A stretch of DNA of 64,000 nucleotides from Dermatemys mawii (lineage: Eukaryota > Chordata > Testudines > Dermatemydidae). The notes beneath the pieces were generated by a model. The model worked only from the letters and a program-made list of their open reading frames with translations, ran no database searches and was not told the origin of the DNA. The first letter of the stretch is position 1. The number at the start of each line of letters is the position of its first letter. The DNA lies in assembly GCA_007922305.1 (NCBI GenBank), contig ML677329.1:2136271-2200270 (forward strand), read 5' to 3'. The position numbers and the translations under genes are program-made. Shown piece by piece: positions 36,376-47,015 of the stretch.

Positions 36376-36687
36376 ATGTTGGGGAAAAGCCAAGAAGCCA
36401 AAGGGCAGGATGGCAACGGGGAGCCGAGCTGCCTGGGGGGCCAGCGCTGCTGCCCTGGCTGGACTCTGCCCTCCAGTTCGCTGCTGGCTGCTCTCCTGTC
36501 AGTGGTGGCTGTAGCCTCCTGTGTGTATCTGGGGGTGAAGACCAGTGATCTACATGCGAGGGTCTCTGCCATCGAGAGCGCCCGAGGGGACTTCTCCGCT
36601 GCTGCTTCTTACCAGCTGCTGCCCTGCTTCTCCCTGGATCAGCTCAATTCAATGATGCAAGAAAAAGTGGAGCGACTTCTAGCTCAG
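36376..36687 (+). CDS. COL25A1: COL25A1 coding exon 1 (collagen XXV alpha 1, N-terminus)
   Basis: This exon encodes residues 1-104 of a type II transmembrane collagen of the MACIT group. Residues 1-33 form a cytoplasmic tail with cysteines at 19, 25 and 26. Residues about 34-54 are a hydrophobic helix containing LLAALLSVVAVASCVYLGVK, which I recognise as COL25A1. Residues 57-72 and 87-104 (ending EKVERLLAQ) look like coiled coil; such segments seed collagen trimerisation in this group. The start is the first in-frame ATG after a TAG at 36301-36303, and it has A at -3. The exon ends in CAG before GTGTGG, a usable but not strong donor, in phase 0. Without splicing the frame stays open to a stop at 36850-36852. 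The mammalian protein is a neuronal collagen shed from the membrane, linked to amyloid plaques and to motor innervation of muscle (established knowledge). The tail differs from the human one as I remember it; the helix and coil are similar. Confidence 0.95.
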
Positions 36688-37594
36688 GTGTGGAAGACTT
36701 GGTGGTGTCGGTGTGTCTGGACATGGGTGGGACCGGGATGTCCTATGCAGGAGCTACCATTAGCCATTTCTAACACGAGTTTCTGCTTCACGGACCTATT
36801 CCCCGGGATTCATGCTGGAAATGAAAGTAGGGGTGGGGGCGGGGGTAGATGAGTGAGGGGGATCATTCGTGGAAAGGCTCGAAAGAAACCTTGGGCATTT
36901 GCAGCAAAGTGAAATTGCCAAACGTTTGTGTGGCAGAGAGTAGAGGTAGAACTCAAAAGATGGGGACTCTTGCCCCTGTTTAAAAGATAATATGATCTCA
37001 TGGGGATTAAGGAAAATCCCTTTATTTAATATTATTGATCCTAATAAAGGCTTTACTTGGAGTGGGTTGGATACACGAGTATCTAAAGTTAAGGTTGAAA
37101 AGAAGCCCTGGGTTGTGGTGGTTAAAGTAAGGTGTGGATTTCAAAGGGCTGTCGTAAGAGTCTCTCTAGCCCCTTTGGCAGCAGTGTCTGAAATAACCTT
37201 GATAGAGTAGTTAACTTTGGTGTATAATATTGTTATTGACTCTTCTCTCACCCAATAAACCTAAGTTTCTACATTTAATTCATATGCCCTAGATGCTATG
37301 TGTGGAGAAGAGGTAGTTTGTATGGCAATGTAACACCACACAAGAAAAGCTGTGATGGGTAGAAAGTCTCTCCCTCCCTCCTTGTGTATGTGTGTGAAAT
37401 GCTCAAGTTGTGGTCAGGGTGTTTAGGTCACTGATAGTTTGGATCAAGTCCAAGTAACGAAGTCATCATTAGTTATGCAGTCTTTCAAATAGTTGTAAAT
37501 CATAGTTTAACATATGCAAGTCTATAATCCTGGCTGTAATGGAGTGAGCTAATACTTACCAAGTTGGCTAATGTTTCCCCTTTCTCCCCCACAG
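36688..37594 (+). other. COL25A1: COL25A1 intron 1
   Basis: A 907-bp intron with a GTGTGG donor and a TTTCTCCCCCACAG acceptor, inferred from the two flanking COL25A1 exons. It is moderately AT-rich away from the CpG island, and I see no repeat element or second gene in it. Confidence 0.9.
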
Positions 37595-37664
37595 AAATCC
37601 TACGAGCATTTGGCAAAAGTAAGAATAGCAAGAGAAGCACCTCCAGAGTGCAACTGCCCAGCAG
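37595..37664 (+). CDS. COL25A1: COL25A1 coding exon 2 (furin-site stalk, enters first collagen domain)
   Basis: A pyrimidine tract ending in CACAG precedes this 70-bp exon, and GTAAAC follows it. The phase-0 join to exon 1 gives residues 105-127, beginning KSYEHLAKVRIAREAP and continuing PECNCPA. A final G opens a split codon that would be glycine 128 if the next exon starts with G, as expected for the first Gly-X-Y repeat. This closely matches the vertebrate COL25A1 stalk. R114-I-A-R117 fits the furin consensus R-X-X-R; in the human protein, cleavage at the equivalent arginine releases the soluble ectodomain CLAC (established knowledge). The two cysteines in ECNC are placed to lock the trimer next to the collagen domain (inference). 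The exon is too short to appear as an open reading frame and was found from its splice sites and protein match. Confidence 0.95.
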
Positions 37665-40600
37665 GTAAACAGGAACAAATCTGAAATGTTTCCTTGGAGT
37701 CAGAGGATTTTGACTTTATTTTTATCCTTTGTCTGTCAGACATACATGTAATAACAACAAATATTAAATATAACAAGGGGGACACAGCTTTTAATAAACA
37801 ACTGAGCATTTGAGACAGAGGATAAAGCCCAACGTGTTACCCTGCTTCAATCGTGGGGTGGCATAAAATTAGAAAAGAATATTCAAGAAATAAAATTAGA
37901 ACAAGGGATGCTTAATTAAGCCTATGCATTATCTTAATGAGAAGAAACATATTCCCTATATGCCTCTGGCTTTTTTGAAGAGGAGAATGCAATATGTTAA
38001 GTACATACATCTTTAAACAGATTACAAATAATTTTAGGGTTCCTTTTAAATTTGCACTAGCATTCCTATGAACTTTTCAATTATCTGTTTTTACCTGTCA
38101 TCATGGGTAATATATTTTAGAAACTGACCGTCTCATACTGTATATTACTATATTTTAAGGAAAGTGGACCCAGTCCTCAAGTCCTTACTCAGGCAGTACT
38201 CCCAAGATCTTCAGTGGGAGTGTAGTCTGGGTAAGAGTTGAGTTCTGTTGAGGTAGAATCAGTTGCTTGTGGACCCAAACAATAGTTTTATGGTCCTTTC
38301 TGTGTTGTGTTCTCTTACTGCTTGTGATCTGGTGCTAGCTTTTTAGGTAACTGCTGAAGATTAATTTTGTTTTCTTTATTAGACTTCTGTTGATATATAC
38401 AACAGGCTGTTCTGTCTTCTCAGAAATTATGAAGATAATGCTGGTGTTCAGTAGGTACTGTAGGGACACTGACACACATTGTGTGTGATGGGGCACCATG
38501 GATGTACAGTATGCTATACATGTATTGTGTTAAGAAAAATGGCTCTTTATTTAAAAGATGGGGATGTTGACATGCATAGAGAGATGGAATATACTGAGTC
38601 AATATTTGATGTGGGTTTTTTTTTAATAAATTATTTGTATGTTAGGATGTGAGACTGCAAAGTAGGTTTTTAAGAAAGGAGCTCTTCTGGTCAAGGGATT
38701 AACTTATGGCAAATTCATCAACTTTAGGGGATTATTGAACCTCAGGGATGAAACTCCCTGTGACAGTTGGTATAGTATTTTGCTGATAGTACAACTGAGA
38801 GTACTTTTTTTTTTTTCACTATCCTATATAGAAATCTTAGCACACATGAAATGTGGCATATGAATGTTAGAATAAGACTGTTTACTCAACTCTTAACTAG
38901 TTTTGGTAAGAAATATCAAATTAGGAAGGTGTGGGGGAAAAACAATAGTAATTTTATCAATCAAAAAGAGTCATACACTCTGGGTTTGATATTTCTAATG
39001 CTTAACTATGGAAAGACTGATGAAGTTCAAGATTTAACACTAAAGAACAGTGTTACACACAGAGATGTATTCCATGATTCTGAAGCATCAAACAGTTTTC
39101 TCGTTTCATGTTAACTCTTTTAAAGTAATCTTGTCACTTTCCACCTATTCTCTTTTCAGGCTCAGGACATCCTCTGCCATTGTCTCATTTGTTGTTACGT
39201 GCTGCTTTACTTCCTTACTACCACTAGAGCTCCACATAATACCAGTTTTTACCTGAATGTACTTTGTGCGATACATTCCATTATATTGTATCAAACGGTT
39301 TGCAAGCACTAGAATATTTTCAACAATCCTCACTAAAAAGCATGACATAAATCAGATGGCATAAGTCAAAATACAATATGTTGGGAAGAATGTTTTGTGT
39401 TGGGTAATTAATATGAATTGGCAAAAATTATTTTACAAAGGGGACTAGCTGGACAGAGGATTAGAAATAAGATACAGAGATTTTCACTTCTTTGTAACTG
39501 TTTCAGTTTGGAGGCAGGTTTATAGTGATTGAAAGTTAGCACCATGATATGGCTACATTTTGGACTATTTAAAATGATTTGATGCTCTCATATACATTCC
39601 CAGTGGACAGTTGTCCACATCAAAATGATGTTGTTTTGGCAGTCTCAGCACAGAGGACAAGGACTGAATAGAGACAAAGGCAAAACAACTGTGCCTTAGC
39701 AACTGTAGATGGTGCATCTCCTAGTCAGGGTTGAAACAGGATAGGAAAGTGGGGAAGAGTAGTGTACTGCTTTTGCCCATGTGGTATTTGTTCTCTGTAT
39801 AAAAAAAAAATTCTTCACCCAGGCAGCCAATATACTTTTCACATGCACTAAATTGTCTCTTTAAAGTAAAATCTTTAAAATAATTGACTAGGTTTCCATT
39901 AGGATTGGTTTTTAACTCTCTTGAAGGGCTTTCTTTGGGGAAAAATTATATATAACATTTCCATTGCAAACTTGAAACTGTCTATTCAGTGAAGTGTTTG
40001 GCTTAGCAGGAACAGAATCATGGAAACTCAATGGGCTTCTGTGGCTTGGCACCTATGAAGCCTAATCCTGATTCAGAAGAATAAATAGTGTCTTTACCAT
40101 GACTGTACAATCCCACTTCTGCTGTTCTGCTTAGTTCCTCAATTCCTTACTAGGGCTACATAGTAGTAAAATACACTATCATTAGATCTGACTTGAAGGA
40201 GACTTCACAGGACATGCAGAGAGAGCAAGACAGCTGCCAAGTGGCCACCAAGATAGTCTTCCAGTGTTCTGTGTCTCAAAGAGAAATGAAGATTATTTAA
40301 AAGTAGGTTATATCATCCTCTATCAAAGTGAAAGAGGGAAATTCAATCTGCAGAGGAAAAGGGTGAGAATCTGATCTCTGATTTGTTGTTAAACTTCTGC
40401 AACTGGTGTAGATCTCATTAGTTTGAGTTATTCATCCCCTTGTGGTTGTCCGTGATAGGAACTCACATGTTCAAAGGAAAATGGGTTTTGAATAGCTTGG
40501 ACACTGAGGGAAGCCAGATTCTCAACTTTCATAATCTGAAAGGCCATACTCCTGTGGATCCTTTTAGCCAAATGGAGGGCTTAATCTTCTTGTCTAGAAT

Positions 40601-41030
40601 AAATGGTGCTTTGTTTTCTCTTCTAAAAACTGGACAGTTCCACTAAACATGTTTTTCTAATTATGTTTTTTTATTAGTAAAAAGTTACACAATGAAAAGC
40701 TTGTTAACATGAGGGACATTAATGTTTTGATTTCAGTTATGTGGGGCTAAAACCAGACACCAAAAACAGGTAAATTCAATAATGTTTACAGAATTTTCAA
40801 ATGACAGTAGTAGGCATTCCTTCCCCTCGCAAATCAGAACAATAATGTTAGTATGCATTTATATTTCAAACATTCCTTTTTAATTACCTCAGACATAATG
40901 AGTGAGCCAGTTTAACCCCACACTTGCTACTAGCACTACAGTAAATCCTGGCGAGGTACGCTCCACCCAGGGGACTGGGAACAAATTAGGTTGTTAAACA
41001 TTACATAATTTACTTTTCATATGTTCCTTT

Positions 41031-41155
41031 TCCTAGTGGTGCTGGAGCTGAGGGTGCTGCCACAAACCCTCGCTTGAAATAGTAATAACAAACACCAAAT
41101 ACATGGTTTCCATCACCAGCACCCCCACTAAAAAATTGTTCCAGCACCCCTGCTA
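41031..41155. mobile_element. Short interspersed repeat with GGTGCTGGA ends
   Basis: TAGTGGTGCTGGAGCTG on the left and TTGTTCCAGCACCCCTGCTAG on the right are inverted. The middle contains CAGCACCCCCACTA, a pattern I recognise from many turtle loci. Confidence 0.5.
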
Positions 41156-44100
41156 GCAGAACCCTTTTTTCTCTTTTGCTTAGGTATAATCTATTTCCCA
41201 ATTGTTAGTAATCTTTTAAAAAATCAGTACATCTGTTAAAAAGAAATCAGTATGTTGACTTGTAACACAATGCACAGTCAACCTGTGGAACTCTTTGCCA
41301 GAGGATACTGTCATCATATTCAGCAAAACACTTAAGTCTGTAGAGCCTTACTCCATGAGTTGTCGTCAGTGAGACTACTTGTGCAGCAAGATGCTACTTG
41401 GCAAATGTTAGAAAGTCAGAGTATTAGTATAAGATTATCAGAATCTGGCCCTAAATAGTATTAAGATACTGCATTACTGATTTAAGTGAAAGTAGGAATT
41501 GTCTGGTGGCACTTGTACAAGAAAGTAGTCTGACACAAGAATAACACTGAATTAAAATGCTAAAAGTGTCTGTGGGAGAAAAAAGTTTTTATGGTTAACC
41601 TCTACTTTCTGAGGTTACTGGTAGATTGAAGGGAAGCTGGAAAATGTAGAAATACAGGATGAGTCAGTCTTAGCTGGGTACTGAAGCTCGGTGTGTGATG
41701 GCTAAACATAGCAACGTTACAAACAGCTTTTATATAACATAGTGGGTGAAATTCCATGCACTTGTTTAATGTTCCTATAACATTTTAAAAATATCTTATT
41801 AGCCTTCAAAATGCAAGTGTGGTACACCCATTTCTGAGGCAGGTACAGTTTCTTTCTTTCATGGTGAAACAACATCAGCTTTTCCAAAATTGATCTTGCT
41901 ATTTTTAGCCTGCAATTTTTTTAACCTGTCTGATTTTTTAAACAAAATCAAACTGCAGCAAGTAGTAGGGTTATGTTCATTTACTGTTAATGATTTCATT
42001 ATAAGAAAACATAAAAATCATCATAAATAGGAATTTGTATATGAAATGTGTCACATCCTTGTAAGTGCTAGATTGTGCATTCCATATGCCTGATGGTGAG
42101 CACTTACATGAGTTGTCCCATACAGCAGGGATTAATTTGGCCCTATCCGCTTTATTAAGAGTGTCCTTCAAAAGTCTTGGAGCTACCATTTAAATCATAT
42201 TGCATGTGCTCAGATTGGCCAGCAGTCACTGAAATAACATTTAAGTTAAACTTCCAAGAAAGACCTGAATAAAGGTGTCATTTTTTTACTTAGCCCTTGT
42301 TTTACACTATTGTACAAATGAGACTTGGCTACGTGGTCTAGTCCCAAATGTCTACGTACCCTATGTCGGTTTAATTCTGCACTGTCAAAAGAATGGACTA
42401 CATGGTAACATAACAGGTCTTTTCCATGTCTGACTTCTATTATATGCAGCACTTGCATTATGTGTATTTATAGCTTAACTTTAAAAAGATTTGTTTATTT
42501 TTCATTATTCTGTTTTTCTGGAACTTTTAGCTAAGGTCAATTACTGACAGAATCTCCAGTGGCCAAACTGAAGTTTAGTTTAGTTTTCTTTTTCCTTTCC
42601 CTTTTTCACATGAGAAGGTATTTTTTTTTATGTTCTTCTGTTCTTTCCCCCTTCATTTTCTCACATTTTCCCACCTTTGCCCTGTGTGTTCAGATACCTA
42701 TATTTTGAAATCATTTCCAGTCTCTGGACACTACCATAATTCTCAGGCTCCTCTTTCTTTACTCTTCTGTCATCTGCATTTATTTTGTGCTGTTTCTGCA
42801 ATCATGTCACCTTGATTCTCCATCCCAGTGTCAGAGATCACCGTGATTTGGCATTAGAAGTGCCTCCCAGTTCACTGTGCTATTTGCTATAGTCAGGCTA
42901 TCAAGTTTGCTCCCGTGCTATTGTATGTAGCATACTCAGTCTGTGGATGCAGCAACGTTATAGGCCAAGTTTTTCAGAAATGTACAATTCCAGTTTGTCC
43001 AATTCTGTTTATAATTTATTGTTCTTATTGAGAAAGGATTGTGCTTTACAGATACTAATATTCTTTTATAATGTATGCATCAGATTTATTGTGAAATTGG
43101 TTTCATGCAGCCATTCCAATGTATTTTCCTTGCATACTAGTGCTACTTTTGTTCTCCTAAAAGTCTAGGGTCTGTCTCAAGGTACAGTGCCAGCAGCTGA
43201 AGTAGGATATACAATATAGGTGGATAGCAGCACATTTCTAATTGTCAGTGTTCCATTAAGATTGTTTCCTGGCATATTACAAGTAATGAGACTGAAAGAA
43301 TAGAGGAAAAATCCAATTTCAGAGATTAAAAGAATCCAGAAATTGACATCCGTAGGGTATGTATTCTTTATTACGACCACAGTGAAGTAGTCCTAGAGAA
43401 ACTAAAGAAGTAAAAATAAGGAGAGATGAATTAATGTTTGCAGCTTTGGGGAATCTTGAAGGAAAGTATGGAATGATAGGGAAAATTATTCTGATGTTTT
43501 CTATATTATTTAAAAATCCAGCAGCGTGGTATCTTATTCCAGCTCTCATAACTACTTATCTCCTTGACGGCTCTACATCAGCTGGGTTGTGAATGCAATT
43601 CTCTTCCTTAATGTTATTTTTTTCTGACCATGCTTTTATTTCCTTTTTCATACTTTCACTGATTCTTTGATTCCAGTTCCTTGGCACAGATCTTTGATGT
43701 GCAGTACTATGCAACCTTCTGGGTAATCTGTTGTCACTTTTGGATGACTGCTTAAGGTTACTGTTTTTCCCCATAGTGCACATAAATGATTTTATTGGCT
43801 GAGATGTGACCTTTTAAATGTCTTCGCTGTGAGGGGAATATGTACAACGTGATGAATGAAACATAAGGATGATTAAAGGAAGGATGATTGACAACAGTAT
43901 GCACCAAATTCATCTCATGTGTAACTCTACTGACTTCAGTGGTATTGCACCAAATGGTAATTTGCTCCTATATGTTTTAATAATAAGGTCTTAAAGTCTT
44001 GGATTACATCTTACTGAATTTGCTCTTCTTTGTCAAACACGTTTAGAAAAATATTTAACTTCAGCTTCCAAGAAAGGCCTGAATAGCTGTTTAATTATTA

Positions 44101-45349
44101 TTTGATCCTTGTATTACACTTTATATGATAAACAGAATTGAATCTTCTGTTTATAATGGTATACTGCTTTCCCACATGAAGTCTTTAAAGCTTGGATATG
44201 TTCAGTTTGGTTTAGTCAAAGTTCTATTGAGCTTTTCTTCAGTTAAACATTGGTACCTTGAAGTGCATTGGCACTACATTCTATTGACTATGATGCTAAA
44301 ACAGTGGCATTACTATAGGATGCAGCAGTGCTCTTTCTGATTCCTTCTAAATGAACTTGCTGCAGCCAGCCAAGCTAATTTGCTGCAGGATGGAACATTA
44401 GTGATTTGCTGTTATGTTCAACACTGTAATAACCAGCTAGACTTGGAAGACAGCTTGGCTGACCATAGCTATTCTCTAAATGCCTTTATAGGTCACCAGA
44501 TAGAATAATAGAATTGCACTGTTCAGATTATTGAGCTTTTTGAACAATTTATTTTAACACACAGCTCTATTACTCTTAGCACTAGTTACAGCCCTTTCAG
44601 GAATGCCAGTGTACAAAGGGATTTTTCCCCCCTTCATCATTTCAGTTGATTATCCTGCTAGGTTTCCTAGAAGTCTTCAACAGAATGGCAGTCTGATTGC
44701 CCACCTCATTTAGGAAGATGGTAAGGACAGGTAGAGTAATGGGCTGGAAGAGTTCCTCCTTTCTCATAAAACTAAAGTTGCAGCAAACTGTTAGAAAAAA
44801 ATATACTCTAGTTAATGTGATCTTGTAGGCTTGCTTTCTGAAAGCTTGTAGCCTCTATCAAGTTTTCCTATTAGAATCAAAAGCAAAGTCTGAGAGCTGT
44901 TCCCAGTTAAGGAAAGACACAATGATAAAAATGAAACGTGTTGGGTCAGGTTTTCAAAACAGACCGCCTAAACTGCCCATGCAAAACGTTGATGTGCCCA
45001 CACAGTTTGTATTTTCTCATGCAGACTGGATGATTGTGTGTCTCTAGATGGGTCATTACATGTACAGGCAATTGTAGGTTTTCTGTGTGCAATATCTGTG
45101 AGTGCAATTTAAACAAGAAGTTTTGAAAATGTGGCCCAATCAGAGCCAGATTCTACCACCCCCATTCACGTTCAGCAGTAGCTTGCTATGGAATCAATGG
45201 AACTACTCACACAGCAAGCACTCACAGGGATGGCAGAATCAACTATGGAGTGATTACTGAACACAGTGGAGATTTCTACAGGGTGCCCACTGGAGTTCTT
45301 GGCAGCCCAGAGACGGCATACCTGCAAATAATCCCAGGGGTTTAAAGTA

Positions 45350-46037
45350 AGGCCATGGTTACACTTACAGCTTCATAGCGCTTTTGGTTATACTCGCCTT
45401 CAGATACTGCTCCAGGGAAAGCGCTCCAGTGTGTCCACACTCACAGCCACAACTGGCCACATTTGCTGCACTTGCAGTGGCACGGGGAGTGGTGCATTAT
45501 GGGCAGCTATCCCAGCATTCAGCTGGCTGCAATGTGCTTTTTCAAATGAGGGGGATTGCGGGGGAGTGTGTTGTGTGTATGTGGAGGGAGAGAGCGAGTG
45601 GATTTTTACAGTGCTGAGAGTGTGTCAGCATCCTGTCTTTAAAATGCAGAGCCTACTAATCTTCTGCTTCTCACTCACTCACTGGTAAACATTTGCATTG
45701 TTGATTTGCCAAGTTATAGATAAGCTCTGAAAATGTACTTCTGCATTCCTCCAGCCGAGTTCAAAACAAAGGGAAGAGAGGTTAATTGGCTTAAATTGTT
45801 TAAGAGCATTTCCAGAGATCACTCAAAGCACAGTATTGTTACTATCCGTTTACACTGGAGCTAAAGCATATCACCCAATACACAACAGCTGTTAATCCTC
45901 TGGGAAGGGAGGATTACCAGGACCGCTATAACCATGGATTTATAGCGCTCTACATGCCTCAGCAGTCTGGACGGGTAGTAGGTTATAGCACTCCTGGAGG
46001 CTTTATAGCGCTATAAAGTGCCAGTGTAACCAAGGCC
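45350..46037 (+). mobile_element. Non-autonomous DNA element, copy A
   Basis: Left GGCCATGGTTACACTTACAG pairs with the reverse complement of the right end, GGCCTTGGTTACACTGGCAC. The inner AGCGCT near each end is also inverted. Internal landmarks include GTGCATTATGGGCAGCTATC and GAGGGAGAGAGCGAGTGG. No transposase is visible. Copy B lies just downstream in the opposite orientation. Confidence 0.7.
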
Positions 46038-46169
46038 GAAGGCAGAACAGGGAGCAGTGCTGACCCAAAGAAGCCAGGCAGAATCAGGCCTAAGACTTTT
46101 TGTTTTGGTGATGGTGAAATTACAGTCTCAGCAACTACAGTCATTCTCAGCGTGCTCAAAAGGTGTCTT

Positions 46170-46873
46170 AGGCCTTGGCTATACTTACACATTGTACTGC
46201 AATAAAACCTCCCAGAGCTCTCTACCTTACACCCCATCCACACTGGTAAGATGCGTAGAGCGCTCTGACTCCTGGCTGGAGCACTCCTGGTACTCCACCT
46301 TGGTGAGAGAATTAATGTCTGATGCGTGCCCATTGGCACGCTGCAGAGTCAGTGTGAATGAGGAGTTACTTTACTGCTCTCTGGCTGACCTCCAGAAATG
46401 CCCCATAATCCCCTTAAGCCAAGTGGCCTCTCTCCTCTTTTTGTTGTAAATCGCTGCAGGAATGCAGAAGTGCCCTTTCAAAGCTCCGTTTCAGACATTG
46501 GCTGCTTATCTGCTTTGTTTGATTTGCCCTGGAGCAAACCTTTACCGAGTGAGTGAGTGGCGGAGGAGAGGAGGGTCTGAACTTACAAGATAGCATGCTG
46601 ACACACTTTCAGCACCCCAAAACCCACTCTCTCTCTCTCCCTCCCCACATACACACAACACACTCCACCACCCCCTGCATTTGAAAGCCACTTGAATGCT
46701 GGGATAGCTGCCCATAATGCACTGCTCCCAATGCAGCTGCAAGTGCCAGAAATGTGGCCACGCCAGTGTGCTTGCAGTTGTCAGTGTGGACAGACTGGAG
46801 CACTTTCCCTAGTGCGCTCTCTGAAGGCTGGTTTAACCCAAAGAGCTCTACAGCTGCAAGTGTAGCCAAGCCC
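46170..46873 (-). mobile_element. Non-autonomous DNA element, copy B
   Basis: This is the same family as copy A in the reverse orientation. On the plus strand, GATAGCTGCCCATAATGCAC (46703-46722) and CCACTCTCTCTCTCTCCCTC (about 46623) are the reverse complements of A's landmarks. TIRs are AGGCCTTGGCTATACTTACA on the left and, reverse-complemented, AGGGCTTGGCTACACTTGCA on the right. Confidence 0.7.
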
Positions 46874-46875
46874 TG

Positions 46876-47015
46876 AGGGTTTGTCTACACGGAGCAGGAA
46901 AATTAATCTGAATTAACTAAAGGTGTGAATCTGAAGTGAATTAGTTAAACCTCACTAAGCCCCTATTTGATCACCCTCATTTCAAATTAAAGTGGACTTA
47001 ATTCGGTTTAGATTA
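46876..47015. mobile_element. Fragment of a GTCTACAC-ended mini-element
   Basis: It starts GGGTTTGTCTACACGGAGCA, then AATTAATCTGAATTAACT and GTGAATTAGTTAAAC. The matching right end is missing. It abuts copy B directly. Confidence 0.45.

Noticed and set aside
35458..36572. Several long overlapping open frames (up to 207 codons) on both strands of the CpG island
   Set aside because: GC-rich DNA has few stop codons. The frames overlap in all phases, are low-complexity (Pro/Arg/Gly/Ser) and conflict with the COL25A1 leader.
45384..46869. Frames of 77-130 codons between 45.4 and 46.9 kb
   Set aside because: They fall on the two inverted DNA-element copies, which I read as non-coding.
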